Shown piece by piece: positions 43,874 to 52,884 of a stretch of 64,000 nucleotides of DNA (position 1 is the stretch's first letter; every line of letters begins with the position of its first letter). Source of the stretch: Syntrophomonas sp. UBA5314. Lineage in GTDB: Bacteria; Bacillota; Syntrophomonadia; Syntrophomonadales; Syntrophomonadaceae. Where the stretch lies: assembly GCA_002410325.1 (NCBI GenBank), contig DHRK01000060.1, forward strand, positions 33,012 through 97,011, read 5' to 3'. The translations under genes were made by a program, and so were the position numbers. The notes beneath the pieces were generated by a model that had not been told where the DNA came from, ran no database searches, and was given only the letters and a program-made list of their open reading frames with translations.

Positions 43874-44080
43874 ACTAGAAAAGCTGGAACAATTACCCTC
43901 TCTCGGGAAAGAAATAACAGTCTTTATCTTGGAGGAACGGTTGGGGGTTCAAAAGATGATGCCGGGACTATAATCATGACCGGGGTAAAGACGATTTTAA
44001 CCGGGGAGTATTATCCCGGCGATGAAATGATGCACGAAGGGTTGCAGTCCAATATATACCGCTACACCAGCAGGAAATAA
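43874..44080 (+). other. Orphan open frame with protein-like composition
   Basis: A 68-codon open frame without an upstream start contains NNSLYLGGTVGGSKDDAG and ILTGEYYPGDEMMHEG and ends ...YRYTSRK. The only in-frame ATG is 43976 (34 codons) and it lacks a ribosome binding site. It could be a decayed gene or chance. Nothing else is visible in the 43769-44126 gap. Confidence 0.25.
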
Positions 44081-44126
44081 GCGAAGTGGTAAAATCGGTC
44101 TTACCGAGATGAAGCTGTAAAGAATG

Positions 44127-44579
44127 TTAAGACGTACTCGCGCGGCCCGTCAGGATACCTACTCCGGTAATCAACCAGGGTAGAGGCGAAATGCTCATTA
44201 ATAGCAGATCGCGCCAGTGCCCCGGGGTGGGGGTTGACAGGTAGAGGTAAATACCGAGGACCGTGCTGACGAAAAAGACCAGGATGGAAAATCCGGCAAA
44301 CCCCTTTTTTATTTTAATCATCGATCTTTCCAGATCAAAATCTTTTTGCCGCCGCACCAGATTATTTAACATCCAGGCGGACCCCAAACAGGGCGCCACG
44401 ATGGCCAAGCCCATCAGCAATTCTCCGATACTGAACATCGTAGTTGTGTAGAGGATTCCCATCCATAACAAGGCAGTACCGCTTCCCAGAAGCAGCACCC
44501 GGGAGCCCAGCCACATTAAGGCATATATATATCCGTTGCAATCGGCATCCGATTTATAATTGAATGGATTCCGAGGCAT
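44127..44579 (-). CDS. Small membrane protein, four helices, unknown
   Basis: A 150-residue protein with hydrophobic segments at about residues 22-45, 50-72, 92-112 and 122-143. A charged loop (RRQKDFDLERSMIKIKKG) lies between helices 2 and 3. AGGAGG precedes ATG 44579. I recognise no family. The neighbouring genes (DUF2935, RtcB) give no hint of function. Confidence 0.7.
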   Translation of the reverse strand: MPRNPFNYKSDADCNGYIYALMWLGSRVLLLGSGTALLWMGILYTTTMFSIGELLMGLAIVAPCLGSAWMLNNLVRRQKDFDLERSMIKIKKGFAGFSILVFFVSTVLGIYLYLSTPTPGHWRDLLLMSISPLPWLITGVGILTGRASTS

Positions 44580-44741
44580 TGAACTGACCTCCTACTTTTA
44601 AATCCTATCCCTTTTGATTCAATACAAAAGCGCGGATACCTTCTATGTATTTTATTGTAGTTGAGGCTGTCCCCCAAAATGACCGCCGGCTTGATTATCC
44701 TTGGCTGTAATAAACTATAGATTGAATCAATCCCTTGATGC

Positions 44742-46013
44742 CTACCCTTTCACCACCGCTACGGTTTGCAGCTTCAACACCGGAACCGCCAGATCGGATT
44801 CCTGTTTGATGACATCCTCGATATCTTTATAGACCAAGGGAGATTCGTCAGCTATGTCTTTGGTGCTGCGGGTGGCCAGGGTCACTTCCTGGTCGGCCAG
44901 CTCCCGCAGGACTTCCTGGGAGGTATAGGTGGACAGGGCCTTTTTACGACCCATCCTGCGGCCCGCCCCGTGGGAACAGGAACAGAAGGATTCCGGATTG
45001 CCTAGACCTTTGACGATATAACTGGCCCTCCCCATGGCTCCCGGCACAATACCCAGCTCATCCTTTTGCACCCGAATGGCTCCCTTGCGGTGCACCCAGA
45101 CGGTTTCTCCGTAGTGAGTCTCCAGGGCAGCGTAATTGTGGTGGGCGTTTATTTCCATGTCCACCTGGATATTGTTAAAACCCGTATGTCTTTCAACCAG
45201 GTTGAACAGGATTGATTTGACCGTGTCTTTCATGGCCTGGCGGTTTTCCCGGGCGAAGGTCAGGGACATTTCCATCCAGCGCAGGTAGGACTGCCCGGCT
45301 TCATCATCTACCGGCAAAAAGGCCAGCTGGTGTCCGGGAGGCACCCGGGTCGACCAGCGTTTATTGAGGGAGCGGGCCAGCTTATTGAAGTAGTCGCAGA
45401 CCTGTTTGCCCACGTTGCGGCTCCCGCTGTGCAGCATTACGCAGAGCCTTCCCTCTTCATCCTCCTGCAGTTCAATAAAATGATTTCCTCCCCCCAGAGT
45501 GCCGAGCTGTTTAAAAGCCGAGGGAAAACAGGACCCGGCCAGCTGCGGGTGTTTATCCATCTCCCGGGTAAAATCGGAACCGGGGGCTATTAGACCGTCC
45601 AGGCAGGCTGATTTCTGCGGCTCCTTATGATGAGAAAACCCCACCGGAATATCGCGCAAAATGTTGCTGCTGATCACTTTAACCAGCGGGCCCTGGCTGC
45701 TTGTGCACTGGCGGATGAGCTCCACCGGTATGTTGGTGCGCAGGAAAGCCATGCCGCAGCCGATGTCTACTCCTACGGCATTGGGGATGAGGACTCCCCG
45801 GGCGGCAATAACCCCTCCAATCGGCATACCGTAGCCCATATGGGTATCGGGCATCAGGGCCACCCACTTATGGATAAAGGGCAGATCAGCCAGATTTAAG
45901 GCCTGTTCCAGGCAGTTGGCATCCAAATGCTCGATGCCCTCCAGCCATACCTTGATGGGTTTCTTTTGCCCTTCTTCATTGGGCCGTCCTTCTATAACAA
46001 ACAATTGTATCAA
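44742..46013 (-). CDS. rtcB: RNA ligase RtcB
   Basis: A 423-residue RNA-splicing ligase joining 2',3'-cyclic phosphate or 3'-phosphate ends to 5'-OH using GTP and Mn2+. Metal and substrate motifs are visible: MPDTHMGYGMPIGG, VGVDIGCGM, the GGGNHFIELQ block, HSGSRNVGKQ and the guanylylated histidine in CSHGAGRRMGR. Length fits the bacterial family. The apparent start is TTG 46013 with only a weak GGGG ahead. No RtcA or archease is adjacent. Confidence 0.94.
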   Translation of the reverse strand: MIQLFVIEGRPNEEGQKKPIKVWLEGIEHLDANCLEQALNLADLPFIHKWVALMPDTHMGYGMPIGGVIAARGVLIPNAVGVDIGCGMAFLRTNIPVELIRQCTSSQGPLVKVISSNILRDIPVGFSHHKEPQKSACLDGLIAPGSDFTREMDKHPQLAGSCFPSAFKQLGTLGGGNHFIELQEDEEGRLCVMLHSGSRNVGKQVCDYFNKLARSLNKRWSTRVPPGHQLAFLPVDDEAGQSYLRWMEMSLTFARENRQAMKDTVKSILFNLVERHTGFNNIQVDMEINAHHNYAALETHYGETVWVHRKGAIRVQKDELGIVPGAMGRASYIVKGLGNPESFCSCSHGAGRRMGRKKALSTYTSQEVLRELADQEVTLATRSTKDIADESPLVYKDIEDVIKQESDLAVPVLKLQTVAVVKG

Positions 46014-46209
46014 CCCCGTTTCAAACTTAAGGTTTAACCGGAAAGCGCACTTTTTATCATATTATCACAGCTGATGGGGCTGCAAATGCGGTGTTGGGGG
46101 AGGCTCAAAATCTTTTTTGATTGAATTTCGGTTTTTCTGCAAATAAACACACCAAAAACCTGTTTTATCAATAAGATATATGGAAAAAAGATGAAAGGAG
46201 GCATGTTTT

Positions 46210-46902
46210 ATGGCAAGAACGGAAATACCATCCAGCCACAGCACCTATATTTCCAAATACTACCCCAATCAAAATTTTTGGGGGGAGCCGTATCTCTATT
46301 TCGGGCAGTATAAACAGCCGGGCGACCTATACCGGTCCTTGTTCAAGTTTTCCCTCAGTTCCCTTCCCCATGGGGCGAAGATTAACTCCGCCCAGGTGAT
46401 ATTCACCATTTTCCGAAACGAAATTCAAGCCGGGCAAGCCATCTTTGCCGATCTACAGGCTCCCCTCAGCCCCTGGTCGGAGTTTTCGGTGACCTGGAAC
46501 AATCAACCCTTTTTCAGCCGCATAAATTCTTTCTATTTGTCACCGGCCAACGCACCCGGTTCTTCAATAGCGGTTGATGCCACCAGCCTGGTCATAAACT
46601 GGCAAAAAGGCCTGCTGCCCAACAACGGATTTATCATTACCGGAAATGAAGCGTACAATTCCCTGATAGGCATTTATAAGAGCTTCTCGGCTCCGGTGGA
46701 GAACCGGGTGTTTCACCCGCATCGCCCCAAGATGCATAAACATCATCATGGCAAAAAACGCCACCACCACCATCATCATCATCATCATCATGGAGGCCAT
46801 ACCGAACCCCGAGTGTTTGTGCAGAATCCTCCCGGCTCCCTGCATTTTGTGGACAGCGCTAGAATAAATGCCGGTCCCAGGCTGCTGGTTGAGTATAGCT
46901 GA
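46210..46902 (+). CDS. DNRLRE/CBM96-like surface protein with polyhistidine stretch
   Basis: A 230-residue protein with the DNRLRE-type beta-sandwich: YRSLFKFSLSSLPHGAKINS, then PWSEFSVTWNNQPFF, and a final GPRLLVEYS. The loop near residues 175-200 is a natural run of His (ten in a row) with Lys, preceded by HPHRPKMHKHHHGKK. There is no signal peptide at the N-terminus (MARTEIPSSHSTYIS), unlike most secreted homologues, and this suggests a spore-coat or cytosolic product. AAAGGAGG precedes ATG 46210. The His run may bind Ni, Zn or Cu. Confidence 0.78.
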   Translation: MARTEIPSSHSTYISKYYPNQNFWGEPYLYFGQYKQPGDLYRSLFKFSLSSLPHGAKINSAQVIFTIFRNEIQAGQAIFADLQAPLSPWSEFSVTWNNQPFFSRINSFYLSPANAPGSSIAVDATSLVINWQKGLLPNNGFIITGNEAYNSLIGIYKSFSAPVENRVFHPHRPKMHKHHHGKKRHHHHHHHHHHGGHTEPRVFVQNPPGSLHFVDSARINAGPRLLVEYS

Positions 46903-46939
46903 TGGTTTAAGAGTTATCAAAATCTCATTAAACAAAATC

Positions 46940-46978
46940 AGACGCGTTTCTTCCTTGGTGAAGAAATGCGTCTCTTTT
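46940..46978 (+). terminator. Terminator after the His-rich protein gene
   Basis: AGACGCGTTTCTTC and GAAGAAATGCGTCT arms with a CTTTTC tail, 38 bases after the stop codon. Confidence 0.75.
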
Positions 46979-47105
46979 CGCCTTGCTAAAGACCAGGCCA
47001 TGAAGCCCGAGCCAGCCCGGAGCCTTTTGCAGAACGACGGAGATGAATTGATGTTGACGCTGGTCGATTGAAAAATGCCGGAGTTGCCTGGTGCGGCTAT
47101 GCCGA

Positions 47106-47840
47106 CTAGAGAGCAAGTTCCTCTTTGCTGCATAATCCCTGATCGAGGGCGTTCTGGCGCAGAACCAGGTACAATTCGGCATTGGTGGCATTGATGTAGG
47201 GCATCACGAACAAGACTCCTATTAACAAGGCCAGCACGCCCAGCAAAATCCAGCCGATAAAAGACAGGTCCAGGACAAAGATACTGAATTTATGGCCCCT
47301 GGTCATCTCGGTGCTGAGCTTAAGCGCCCTCTTGTAGCCGATATTGGGGTTGTCGGCCAGGATATAGGGCACCATGCGGTAGGCATAGGACATTACAATC
47401 CCCGGTATGATCAGTAGCAGGTACCAGAGGAAATTCATCAGGGCCCGCCAGAACATGGACTTTATTATGTCCCAATACTTGGTCCGGTTAAAGGCGAATC
47501 CGATGTGATTCATATCCACGCTTTCCTGCTGGGATTGAATAAAGTACTTGCGCCCTCCTATTTCCAGCGGATAGCCTAGAAAAATCCTGAAGGCCATCAC
47601 CAGCAGCAGGATTAAGCCTGCTATGGACAGGACAATCGCCATAATGATCAGGGTGGTCGTATCTCCACCGCCCAAGAGATCCGATGACGATCCGAGATCC
47701 GAGCTTCCCGAGTTCCAATTGAAGCTGGGCGAGCCGTTGCCGCCGGCGATAGTGATGAGCAGACTGACCAGAAACGCCTGCCAGTACGAGGTTTTGAGAA
47801 CTGCTTTGGCTCTGGTTTTCAAATCCCTCCTGGTCCACAT
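47106..47840 (-). CDS. DUF975 family membrane protein
   Basis: A 244-residue membrane protein of the DUF975 family. The N-terminus (RRDLKTRAKAVLKTSYWQAFLVSL) is diagnostic, followed by about five helices, with ALMNFLWYLLLIIPGIVMSYAYRMVPYILADNP in the middle (given in part). Function is unknown; some members are linked to the cell envelope. The start at 47840 has GAGGAGGGG upstream. It is downstream of, but separate from, the ABC importer on the same strand. Confidence 0.84.
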   Translation of the reverse strand: MWTRRDLKTRAKAVLKTSYWQAFLVSLLITIAGGNGSPSFNWNSGSSDLGSSSDLLGGGDTTTLIIMAIVLSIAGLILLLVMAFRIFLGYPLEIGGRKYFIQSQQESVDMNHIGFAFNRTKYWDIIKSMFWRALMNFLWYLLLIIPGIVMSYAYRMVPYILADNPNIGYKRALKLSTEMTRGHKFSIFVLDLSFIGWILLGVLALLIGVLFVMPYINATNAELYLVLRQNALDQGLCSKEELAL

Positions 47841-47931
47841 TCCTACCCCTCCTCGAAGCTTCTTCTATTAAAGTGTATCGTATATCACTCTGAATATTAT
47901 AGCTTCCCGGGAAAAAGATGGTGTTATAGGG

Positions 47932-48678
47932 CTAGCGCCAGGAGCAGATATAATGCTCCAGGGCGTCTATCAAGGTGAAGATTATGAAGCCCATAAAACT
48001 CAAGACAACGATGCCGGAATACATATCCAGGTAGTTGACCCGCATCCAGGAATCCATGATGAAATAGCCCATCCCGTATTCGGTTCCGAAGGTTTCGGTA
48101 AAAAACAGGATGGAAACGGCTGTTCCCAGGGCCAGGCGGGTGGAGGTCAACACGTCGGACAGCGAGGCCGGGATGATTATCTCGGTAAACATCTGAAGGC
48201 GGCTGGCGCCCAGAGATTGGAGGGAGCGAAAGGTTTCGGCGGGGATGGCCTTGACCGCGTCCCGGGAGGTGATGATGATCTGGAATATGATGATCAGAAC
48301 GATCATGAGCAATTTGGAGGCTTCACCCAGGCCGAACAGGAGCATCACCACCGGCAGCAGAGCGATCTTGGGCACCGGATAAGTAAAGTAGACCAGGGGT
48401 GAAAGGAGCTTGTCGATCTTGTTGAAATAGCCCATCAGGAATCCCAGGGGGACTCCCACCGCTATGGAAATGGCGATGCCCTCCAATATGCGCGCCAAGC
48501 TGTACAAGACATGAACCTGCATTTGGCCCGCATAGATCTGGACGATGTTTTCAAAAACCAGGAACGGGGACGGTACGATAGGCCTCTGAATGATCAGGGC
48601 CAATCCGTACCATACCGCGATAACGAACAGGAAGCTGTATAAAGGTCCCTGCCATTTTTCTTTGGACACTTCTATCAT
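47932..48678 (-). CDS. ABC transporter permease, TauC/SsuC family (second importer)
   Basis: A 248-residue permease with six helices. The ATPase-contact loop is FRSLQSLGASRLQMFTEIIIP. ATG 48678 directly follows AAAGG, so GTG 48669 is a possible alternative start. It is third in a complete importer operon: binding protein, ATPase, permease. It differs clearly from the 8-11 kb permeases, so the two importers are not a recent duplication. The family imports nitrate, sulfonates, taurine, thiamine precursors and similar compounds; the ligand here is unknown. Confidence 0.88.
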   Translation of the reverse strand: MIEVSKEKWQGPLYSFLFVIAVWYGLALIIQRPIVPSPFLVFENIVQIYAGQMQVHVLYSLARILEGIAISIAVGVPLGFLMGYFNKIDKLLSPLVYFTYPVPKIALLPVVMLLFGLGEASKLLMIVLIIIFQIIITSRDAVKAIPAETFRSLQSLGASRLQMFTEIIIPASLSDVLTSTRLALGTAVSILFFTETFGTEYGMGYFIMDSWMRVNYLDMYSGIVVLSFMGFIIFTLIDALEHYICSWR

Positions 48679-48716
48679 CCTTTAACCGGTTTACTTTCAG
48701 GTTAAGGTTATTTCGA

Positions 48717-49520
48717 TCAAGCCTGCCGCAGGTACCTTTCGGGTTTGCGCTCTACCGGGGCCGCCTGCCCGTTCAAAACATGGCTGTCTCCCAGGATGGT
48801 TCTCAGCTTCATGGACATGTCATAGTATTCATCGCAAAAGCGCAGGTTGTCTATTCTAAAGCAGGGATTATCCATTATTTCCATTATTCGGCCGGGAGGC
48901 GATGAAAAGACCACGATCTTGCTGCCCAGGTAAAGCGCCTCGTCCACACTATGGGTAATAAAAACCGTGGTTACGCTGTTTTGCTTCCAGATCTTCAAAA
49001 ACAGCTCCTGCATCTCTTCCCGGGTTATGGCGTCCAGGGCTGAAAAGGGCTCATCCATCAGGAGCAGGTCCGGTTTCAGTATAAAAGCCCGGGCGATGGC
49101 CACCCGCTGCTGCTGTCCCCCGCTCAATTCCCGGGGATAGCGGGAGAGGAGGTGTTCGATGCCCAACTGGTTTATAATATAGCGCCCGTACTCGTCCAGG
49201 GATTTTTGCCCGTTCTTGATCTTCCGGCCCAGCATGATGTTGTGATAGACGTTTTTCCAGGGCAGGAGCCCATAGTTCTGCAGGATCAGACCTATACGCT
49301 GGGTTTTGGCATTTATGGGCTGGCCGTCTATGGTTACCGAGCCTTCATAGTCCTTGAGTATGCCGGACAGGACATACAAAAGGGTTGACTTGCCGCAGCC
49401 GGAAGGACCGATAAAGGTATAGATGTCTCCCCGGCCGATGTCGATGGTCAGCCGGTCCAGGGCCAGGGTGTTTTCATTTTTCCCTTTATAGCTTACGGAA
49501 AGGTCTTTAATAGAAATCAC
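48717..49520 (-). CDS. ABC transporter ATPase, TauB/SsuB family (second importer)
   Basis: A 267-residue ATPase with Walker A (FIGPSGCGKSTLLYVL), signature (LSGGQQQRVAIARA), Walker B (LLLMDEPFSALD) and switch histidine (FITHSVDEA), complete. Start is GTG 49520, overlapping the TAG stop of the binding-protein gene, so the genes are coupled. It could also energise the ATPase-less importer at 8.1-10.8 kb; sharing of ATPases is known in other ABC families but there is no evidence here. Confidence 0.92.
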   Translation of the reverse strand: MISIKDLSVSYKGKNENTLALDRLTIDIGRGDIYTFIGPSGCGKSTLLYVLSGILKDYEGSVTIDGQPINAKTQRIGLILQNYGLLPWKNVYHNIMLGRKIKNGQKSLDEYGRYIINQLGIEHLLSRYPRELSGGQQQRVAIARAFILKPDLLLMDEPFSALDAITREEMQELFLKIWKQNSVTTVFITHSVDEALYLGSKIVVFSSPPGRIMEIMDNPCFRIDNLRFCDEYYDMSMKLRTILGDSHVLNGQAAPVERKPERYLRQA

Positions 49521-50479
49521 TATTTAACACTACCTAAAATAGTTTTATCGACCAGGGTGTTGTACTCATAACTGCCCTTGATCAGGTTTTTGCCTTTCAG
49601 CCACTGCACCACGTCATTGAAAGCCTCTTCGGTGGGCGGCTCGGCCTTGTAGGCGGGCAGCTTCAAGATGTCCTTGGTTTCCGCCGCGAAACCCTGCTGC
49701 TGGATCACGTAATCGATATAGCTGGCCGGCGGTTCATTTTGCAGGTAGGCTACAGCGTCGTTATAGGCTCTGAATACGGCCTTGACCTGGTCCGGGTTTT
49801 CCTGCAGGCTCTTCTGGGTAAAGGCGATGGCTCCAACCCTGGTGCCGGTCTGGTCGGTGCTGTAGAGAATCTTGGCCCCGCCTTTAACCGCCAATCCGGC
49901 CAGGGGATCGGGCAGGATGCAGGCTTGAACCTTGCCGCCATTGAGCATTTCCAGGCGGTTGGGCAGCTGGGGAATGGCGACCTTCTGAATATCTTGCGGG
50001 CTTAAACCGGCGGTGGCGATCATCCGGTCCACCGTATACTCCATGATGGTGTTGGTGGAAAGCCCCACGCTTTTTCCTTTGAGATCGGCCAGGCTGTTTA
50101 TCCCGGTGTCTTTTCCGCCCAGCATCTGAATGTTGCCGTCGGTCTTGGAGATGACCCTGAGGTTGATGCCGCCTTCGTTGGCGAATATCACCGCCAGCAG
50201 GTCGGTTATCATTCCGTCCAGCTGTCCGGCCTGCAGGGCGCTGTCTCTATCTTTGGCGCTTTTAAAAGGAATTATTTTAACACTGACCCCTTGTTTTTGA
50301 AAGAAGCCTTGCCGGTCAGCAATGATCATGGGAATGGATTCCACGTCAGGCATGATGCCTATGGTAATGGTTTTCTGGGCGGGTGCTGCTTCCTGGCCGT
50401 CCTTGGCCTTGCCACAAGCCATCAAGTTGAAGCTAATGGCAAGCATCAGACATAAAACTAGAAAGCGTTTCATTTTCAT
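49520..50479 (-). CDS. ABC transporter substrate-binding lipoprotein (second importer)
   Basis: A 319-residue NMT1/SsuA-like lipoprotein; lipobox FNLMAC with C22. The body includes IGIMPDVESIPMIIADRQGFF and GQLDGMITDLLAVIFANEGG, then a second-lobe MLNGGKVQACILPDPLAG. ATG 50479 lies 8 bases after AAAGGTGG; an upstream in-frame start at 50566 has none. The absence of a thiamine-, nitrate- or taurine-specific motif that I know of leaves the ligand open. Confidence 0.87.
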   Translation of the reverse strand: MKMKRFLVLCLMLAISFNLMACGKAKDGQEAAPAQKTITIGIMPDVESIPMIIADRQGFFQKQGVSVKIIPFKSAKDRDSALQAGQLDGMITDLLAVIFANEGGINLRVISKTDGNIQMLGGKDTGINSLADLKGKSVGLSTNTIMEYTVDRMIATAGLSPQDIQKVAIPQLPNRLEMLNGGKVQACILPDPLAGLAVKGGAKILYSTDQTGTRVGAIAFTQKSLQENPDQVKAVFRAYNDAVAYLQNEPPASYIDYVIQQQGFAAETKDILKLPAYKAEPPTEEAFNDVVQWLKGKNLIKGSYEYNTLVDKTILGSVK

Positions 50480-50550
50480 CAATTTTTCCACCTTTCTTGA
50501 TACTCTCCCAGACAAGTGTAATACAAGATAATACATAAAACCATACCCAA

Positions 50551-50585
50551 AAACAAAGGGACTCACCCGGGCTAAGTGATGTCCC
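50551..50585 (-). terminator. Terminator after typA
   Basis: On the minus strand GGGAC (50585-50581) pairs with GTCCC (50562-50558), followed by TTTGTTTTT. It lies 95 bases after the typA stop and upstream of the binding-protein gene on the same strand, so it separates the two units, though it could also attenuate the importer. Confidence 0.55.
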
Positions 50586-50678
50586 TGCTCGATAAATGCA
50601 GTTATATCTGTTAGGGCGATAACTATAAGGCCCTATGGCGGCATAAGCTTTTTGTAAAATATGCCCAGCCGGGTTGGC

Positions 50679-52502
50679 TCAGGAGGCCTGTTCCTTTTTA
50701 CGGCCCGCTCTCTCCCGCTCGGTCTTATCCAGGATCATTTTGCGCAGGCGCAGGGATTTGGGCGTAACCTCCAGCAGTTCGTCATCGTTGATAAACTCCA
50801 GGCATTTTTCCAGGCTCATCTGCGCCGGAGGGGTCAGGCGCAGGGCTTCGTCGCTGCCTGAAGCGCGGGTGTTGGTGAGCTGCTTCTTTTTGCATACATT
50901 GACTGTGATATCCATGCTGCGAGCGTTTTCTCCCACTATCATTCCGGCGTAAACCTCAACCCCGGCGTCAATAAACAGCCGCCCCCGGTCCTGGGCGTTA
51001 TATAATCCATAGGCTACGGTGGCGCCGCTTTCCGATGCCACCAGAGAGCCCCGGGTGCGCGTGTTTATCTCTCCCTTGACGGGCTGGTAGGAATCAAAAA
51101 TATGGTTCATTAGGCCGTTGCCTTTGGTATCGGTCAGGAATTCCGAGCGGTAGCCGATCAGTCCCCGGGCGGGAATCAGAAACTCCAGTTTTACCGTGCT
51201 GCCCATCCCGTTGTCCATAATGACCAGCTCGCCTTTGCGGCTTCCCAAACTCTCAATGACCGTTCCCGCGAAGCTGTCCGGAACTTCGATATACAGCCTT
51301 TCTACCGGTTCATGGACGACGCCGTCCAGCATTTTGAGGATCACCTCGGGGCGGGTGACGGCGAACTCATAGCCCTCCCGGCGCATCGATTCAATCAAAA
51401 TGGAAAGGTGGAGTTCTCCCCTGCCGGAAACCTTAAAGCAGTCGGGGCTGAGCTCTTCCACCCGGAGAGATATATTGGACAGCAGTTCCCGGTCCAGGCG
51501 CTCCCGCAGATGGCGGCTGGTGACATAACTGCCTTCCCGACCGGCCATGGGGCTGTCATTTATGACAAAATTCATAGCAATGGTGGGTTCGTCAATGGCT
51601 ACAAAGGCCACCGGGTCGACCAGCTCATTCGCACAGAGGGTGTCCCCGATGTTGATATCGTCGATCCCTGATACGGCTACTATTTCACCGGCTGCCGCCT
51701 GAAGGATTTCGGTTTTCTTTAAACCTTCAAAGGTGTAAAGGGTGTTTACCTTGACCCGCTGTTCTTTGCCCTGGTTGTTGCAAAGGACGGCTTCCTGGCC
51801 TTTGGCTATCCGGCCGCGGCTGATCTTGCCCACCCCTATGCGCCCCACGTAGTTGTCATAGTCTATGGAAGAGACAACCAACTGCAATGGACCATCCGGG
51901 TCTCCCTGCGGAGCGGGAATCTCTTGCAGTATCATATCCAGCAGGGGCTGCATATCGAGCGGCTGGTCGTGCAGCTGGTTCAGGGCGTAGCCTTCTTTGG
52001 CGGAGGTGTAGACGACCGGAAAATCAAGCTGCTCTTCGGCGGCGTCCAGGTCAATGAACAGGTCCAGCACTTTATCGACCACCTCTTCCGGGCGGGCGCC
52101 GGGGCGGTCTATCTTGTTGATGACCACGATGGGTTTGAGGCCCGCTTCCAGGGCCTTTTTCAAGACAAAACGGGTCTGGGGCATGGAGCCTTCAAAGGCG
52201 TCCACCAGTAAAAGAACCCCATCGACCATGCGGACGATGCGCTCCACCTCTCCGCCGAAATCGGCGTGGCCGGGCGTGTCAACTATGTTGATGCGGGTGT
52301 CCCGGTAGAAAATGCTGGTGTTTTTGGCCAGAATGGTAATACCCCGTTCCCGCTCCAGGTCGTTGCTGTCCAGAACCCTTTCCACAACCGCCTGGTTGCT
52401 GCGAAAGCAGCCGGTATATTTTAGCAGTTTATCAACCAGGGTGGTCTTGCCATGATCAACGTGAGCTATAATAGCGATATTTCGCAGCGCTTTTCGTTCC
52501 AC
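50679..52502 (-). CDS. typA: Ribosome-associated GTPase TypA/BipA
   Basis: A 607-residue translational GTPase acting in ribosome assembly and stress adaptation. The G1 motif is AHVDHGKTTLVDKLL, G2 ERGITILAKN, G3 DTPGHADFGGE and G4 VINKIDRPGARP; EF-G-like domains and the TypA C-terminal domain follow (MEKCLEF-like LEKCLEFINDDELLEVTPKS). Start is GTG 52502 with AAAGGG 8 bases upstream. Length is usual for the family. Confidence 0.96.
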   Translation of the reverse strand: MERKALRNIAIIAHVDHGKTTLVDKLLKYTGCFRSNQAVVERVLDSNDLERERGITILAKNTSIFYRDTRINIVDTPGHADFGGEVERIVRMVDGVLLLVDAFEGSMPQTRFVLKKALEAGLKPIVVINKIDRPGARPEEVVDKVLDLFIDLDAAEEQLDFPVVYTSAKEGYALNQLHDQPLDMQPLLDMILQEIPAPQGDPDGPLQLVVSSIDYDNYVGRIGVGKISRGRIAKGQEAVLCNNQGKEQRVKVNTLYTFEGLKKTEILQAAAGEIVAVSGIDDINIGDTLCANELVDPVAFVAIDEPTIAMNFVINDSPMAGREGSYVTSRHLRERLDRELLSNISLRVEELSPDCFKVSGRGELHLSILIESMRREGYEFAVTRPEVILKMLDGVVHEPVERLYIEVPDSFAGTVIESLGSRKGELVIMDNGMGSTVKLEFLIPARGLIGYRSEFLTDTKGNGLMNHIFDSYQPVKGEINTRTRGSLVASESGATVAYGLYNAQDRGRLFIDAGVEVYAGMIVGENARSMDITVNVCKKKQLTNTRASGSDEALRLTPPAQMSLEKCLEFINDDELLEVTPKSLRLRKMILDKTERERAGRKKEQAS

Positions 52503-52884
52503 GCTTAAAACCCTTTCTTAATTTGGAGGAGTAAGCATCCAGAATACGTAAAGCAGTAAATATAATAATTTACTGCACAACATTTCTATTATATCATGTG
52601 CCATAGACCATGCAAAGGGAATACAATTGATTAAAGGAAAAAATTGTTTGAACAGTAGATTGGGACTAAATTGAAAAATTATTTAGTGCATAAGCCTATG
52701 TATACAATGTCAGACTAAAAAACGAAAGACTGTTTAAAACCCTAAATAATGGCACCTGAGGATGATTGTTGAACAATATATTACGATAGAAATGGACTTT
52801 TTGAAGAAAGACTTTGCTTTTTTGGAGGAATATTGGCCTTGGATGAAGAATATAGGAAAGTAAGCACAGAGAAAGGATGGACCC
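52503..52884. other. Intergenic region without recognised gene
   Basis: The 380-bp AT-rich gap between the divergent typA and LysM-NlpC/P60 genes holds no convincing reading frame. I looked for a c-di-AMP (ydaO-type) riboswitch, which often precedes wall hydrolases, and saw no match by eye. It presumably carries both promoters. Confidence 0.5.

Noticed and set aside
43891..43910. TTACCCTCTC near 43891 as another copy of the leader loop motif
   Set aside because: Only the first ten bases match, it has no flanking stem, and no GATTAG element is near.
46740..46800. Polyhistidine stretch as vector tag contamination
   Set aside because: It lies inside a conserved-domain gene with native flanks, ribosome site and terminator.
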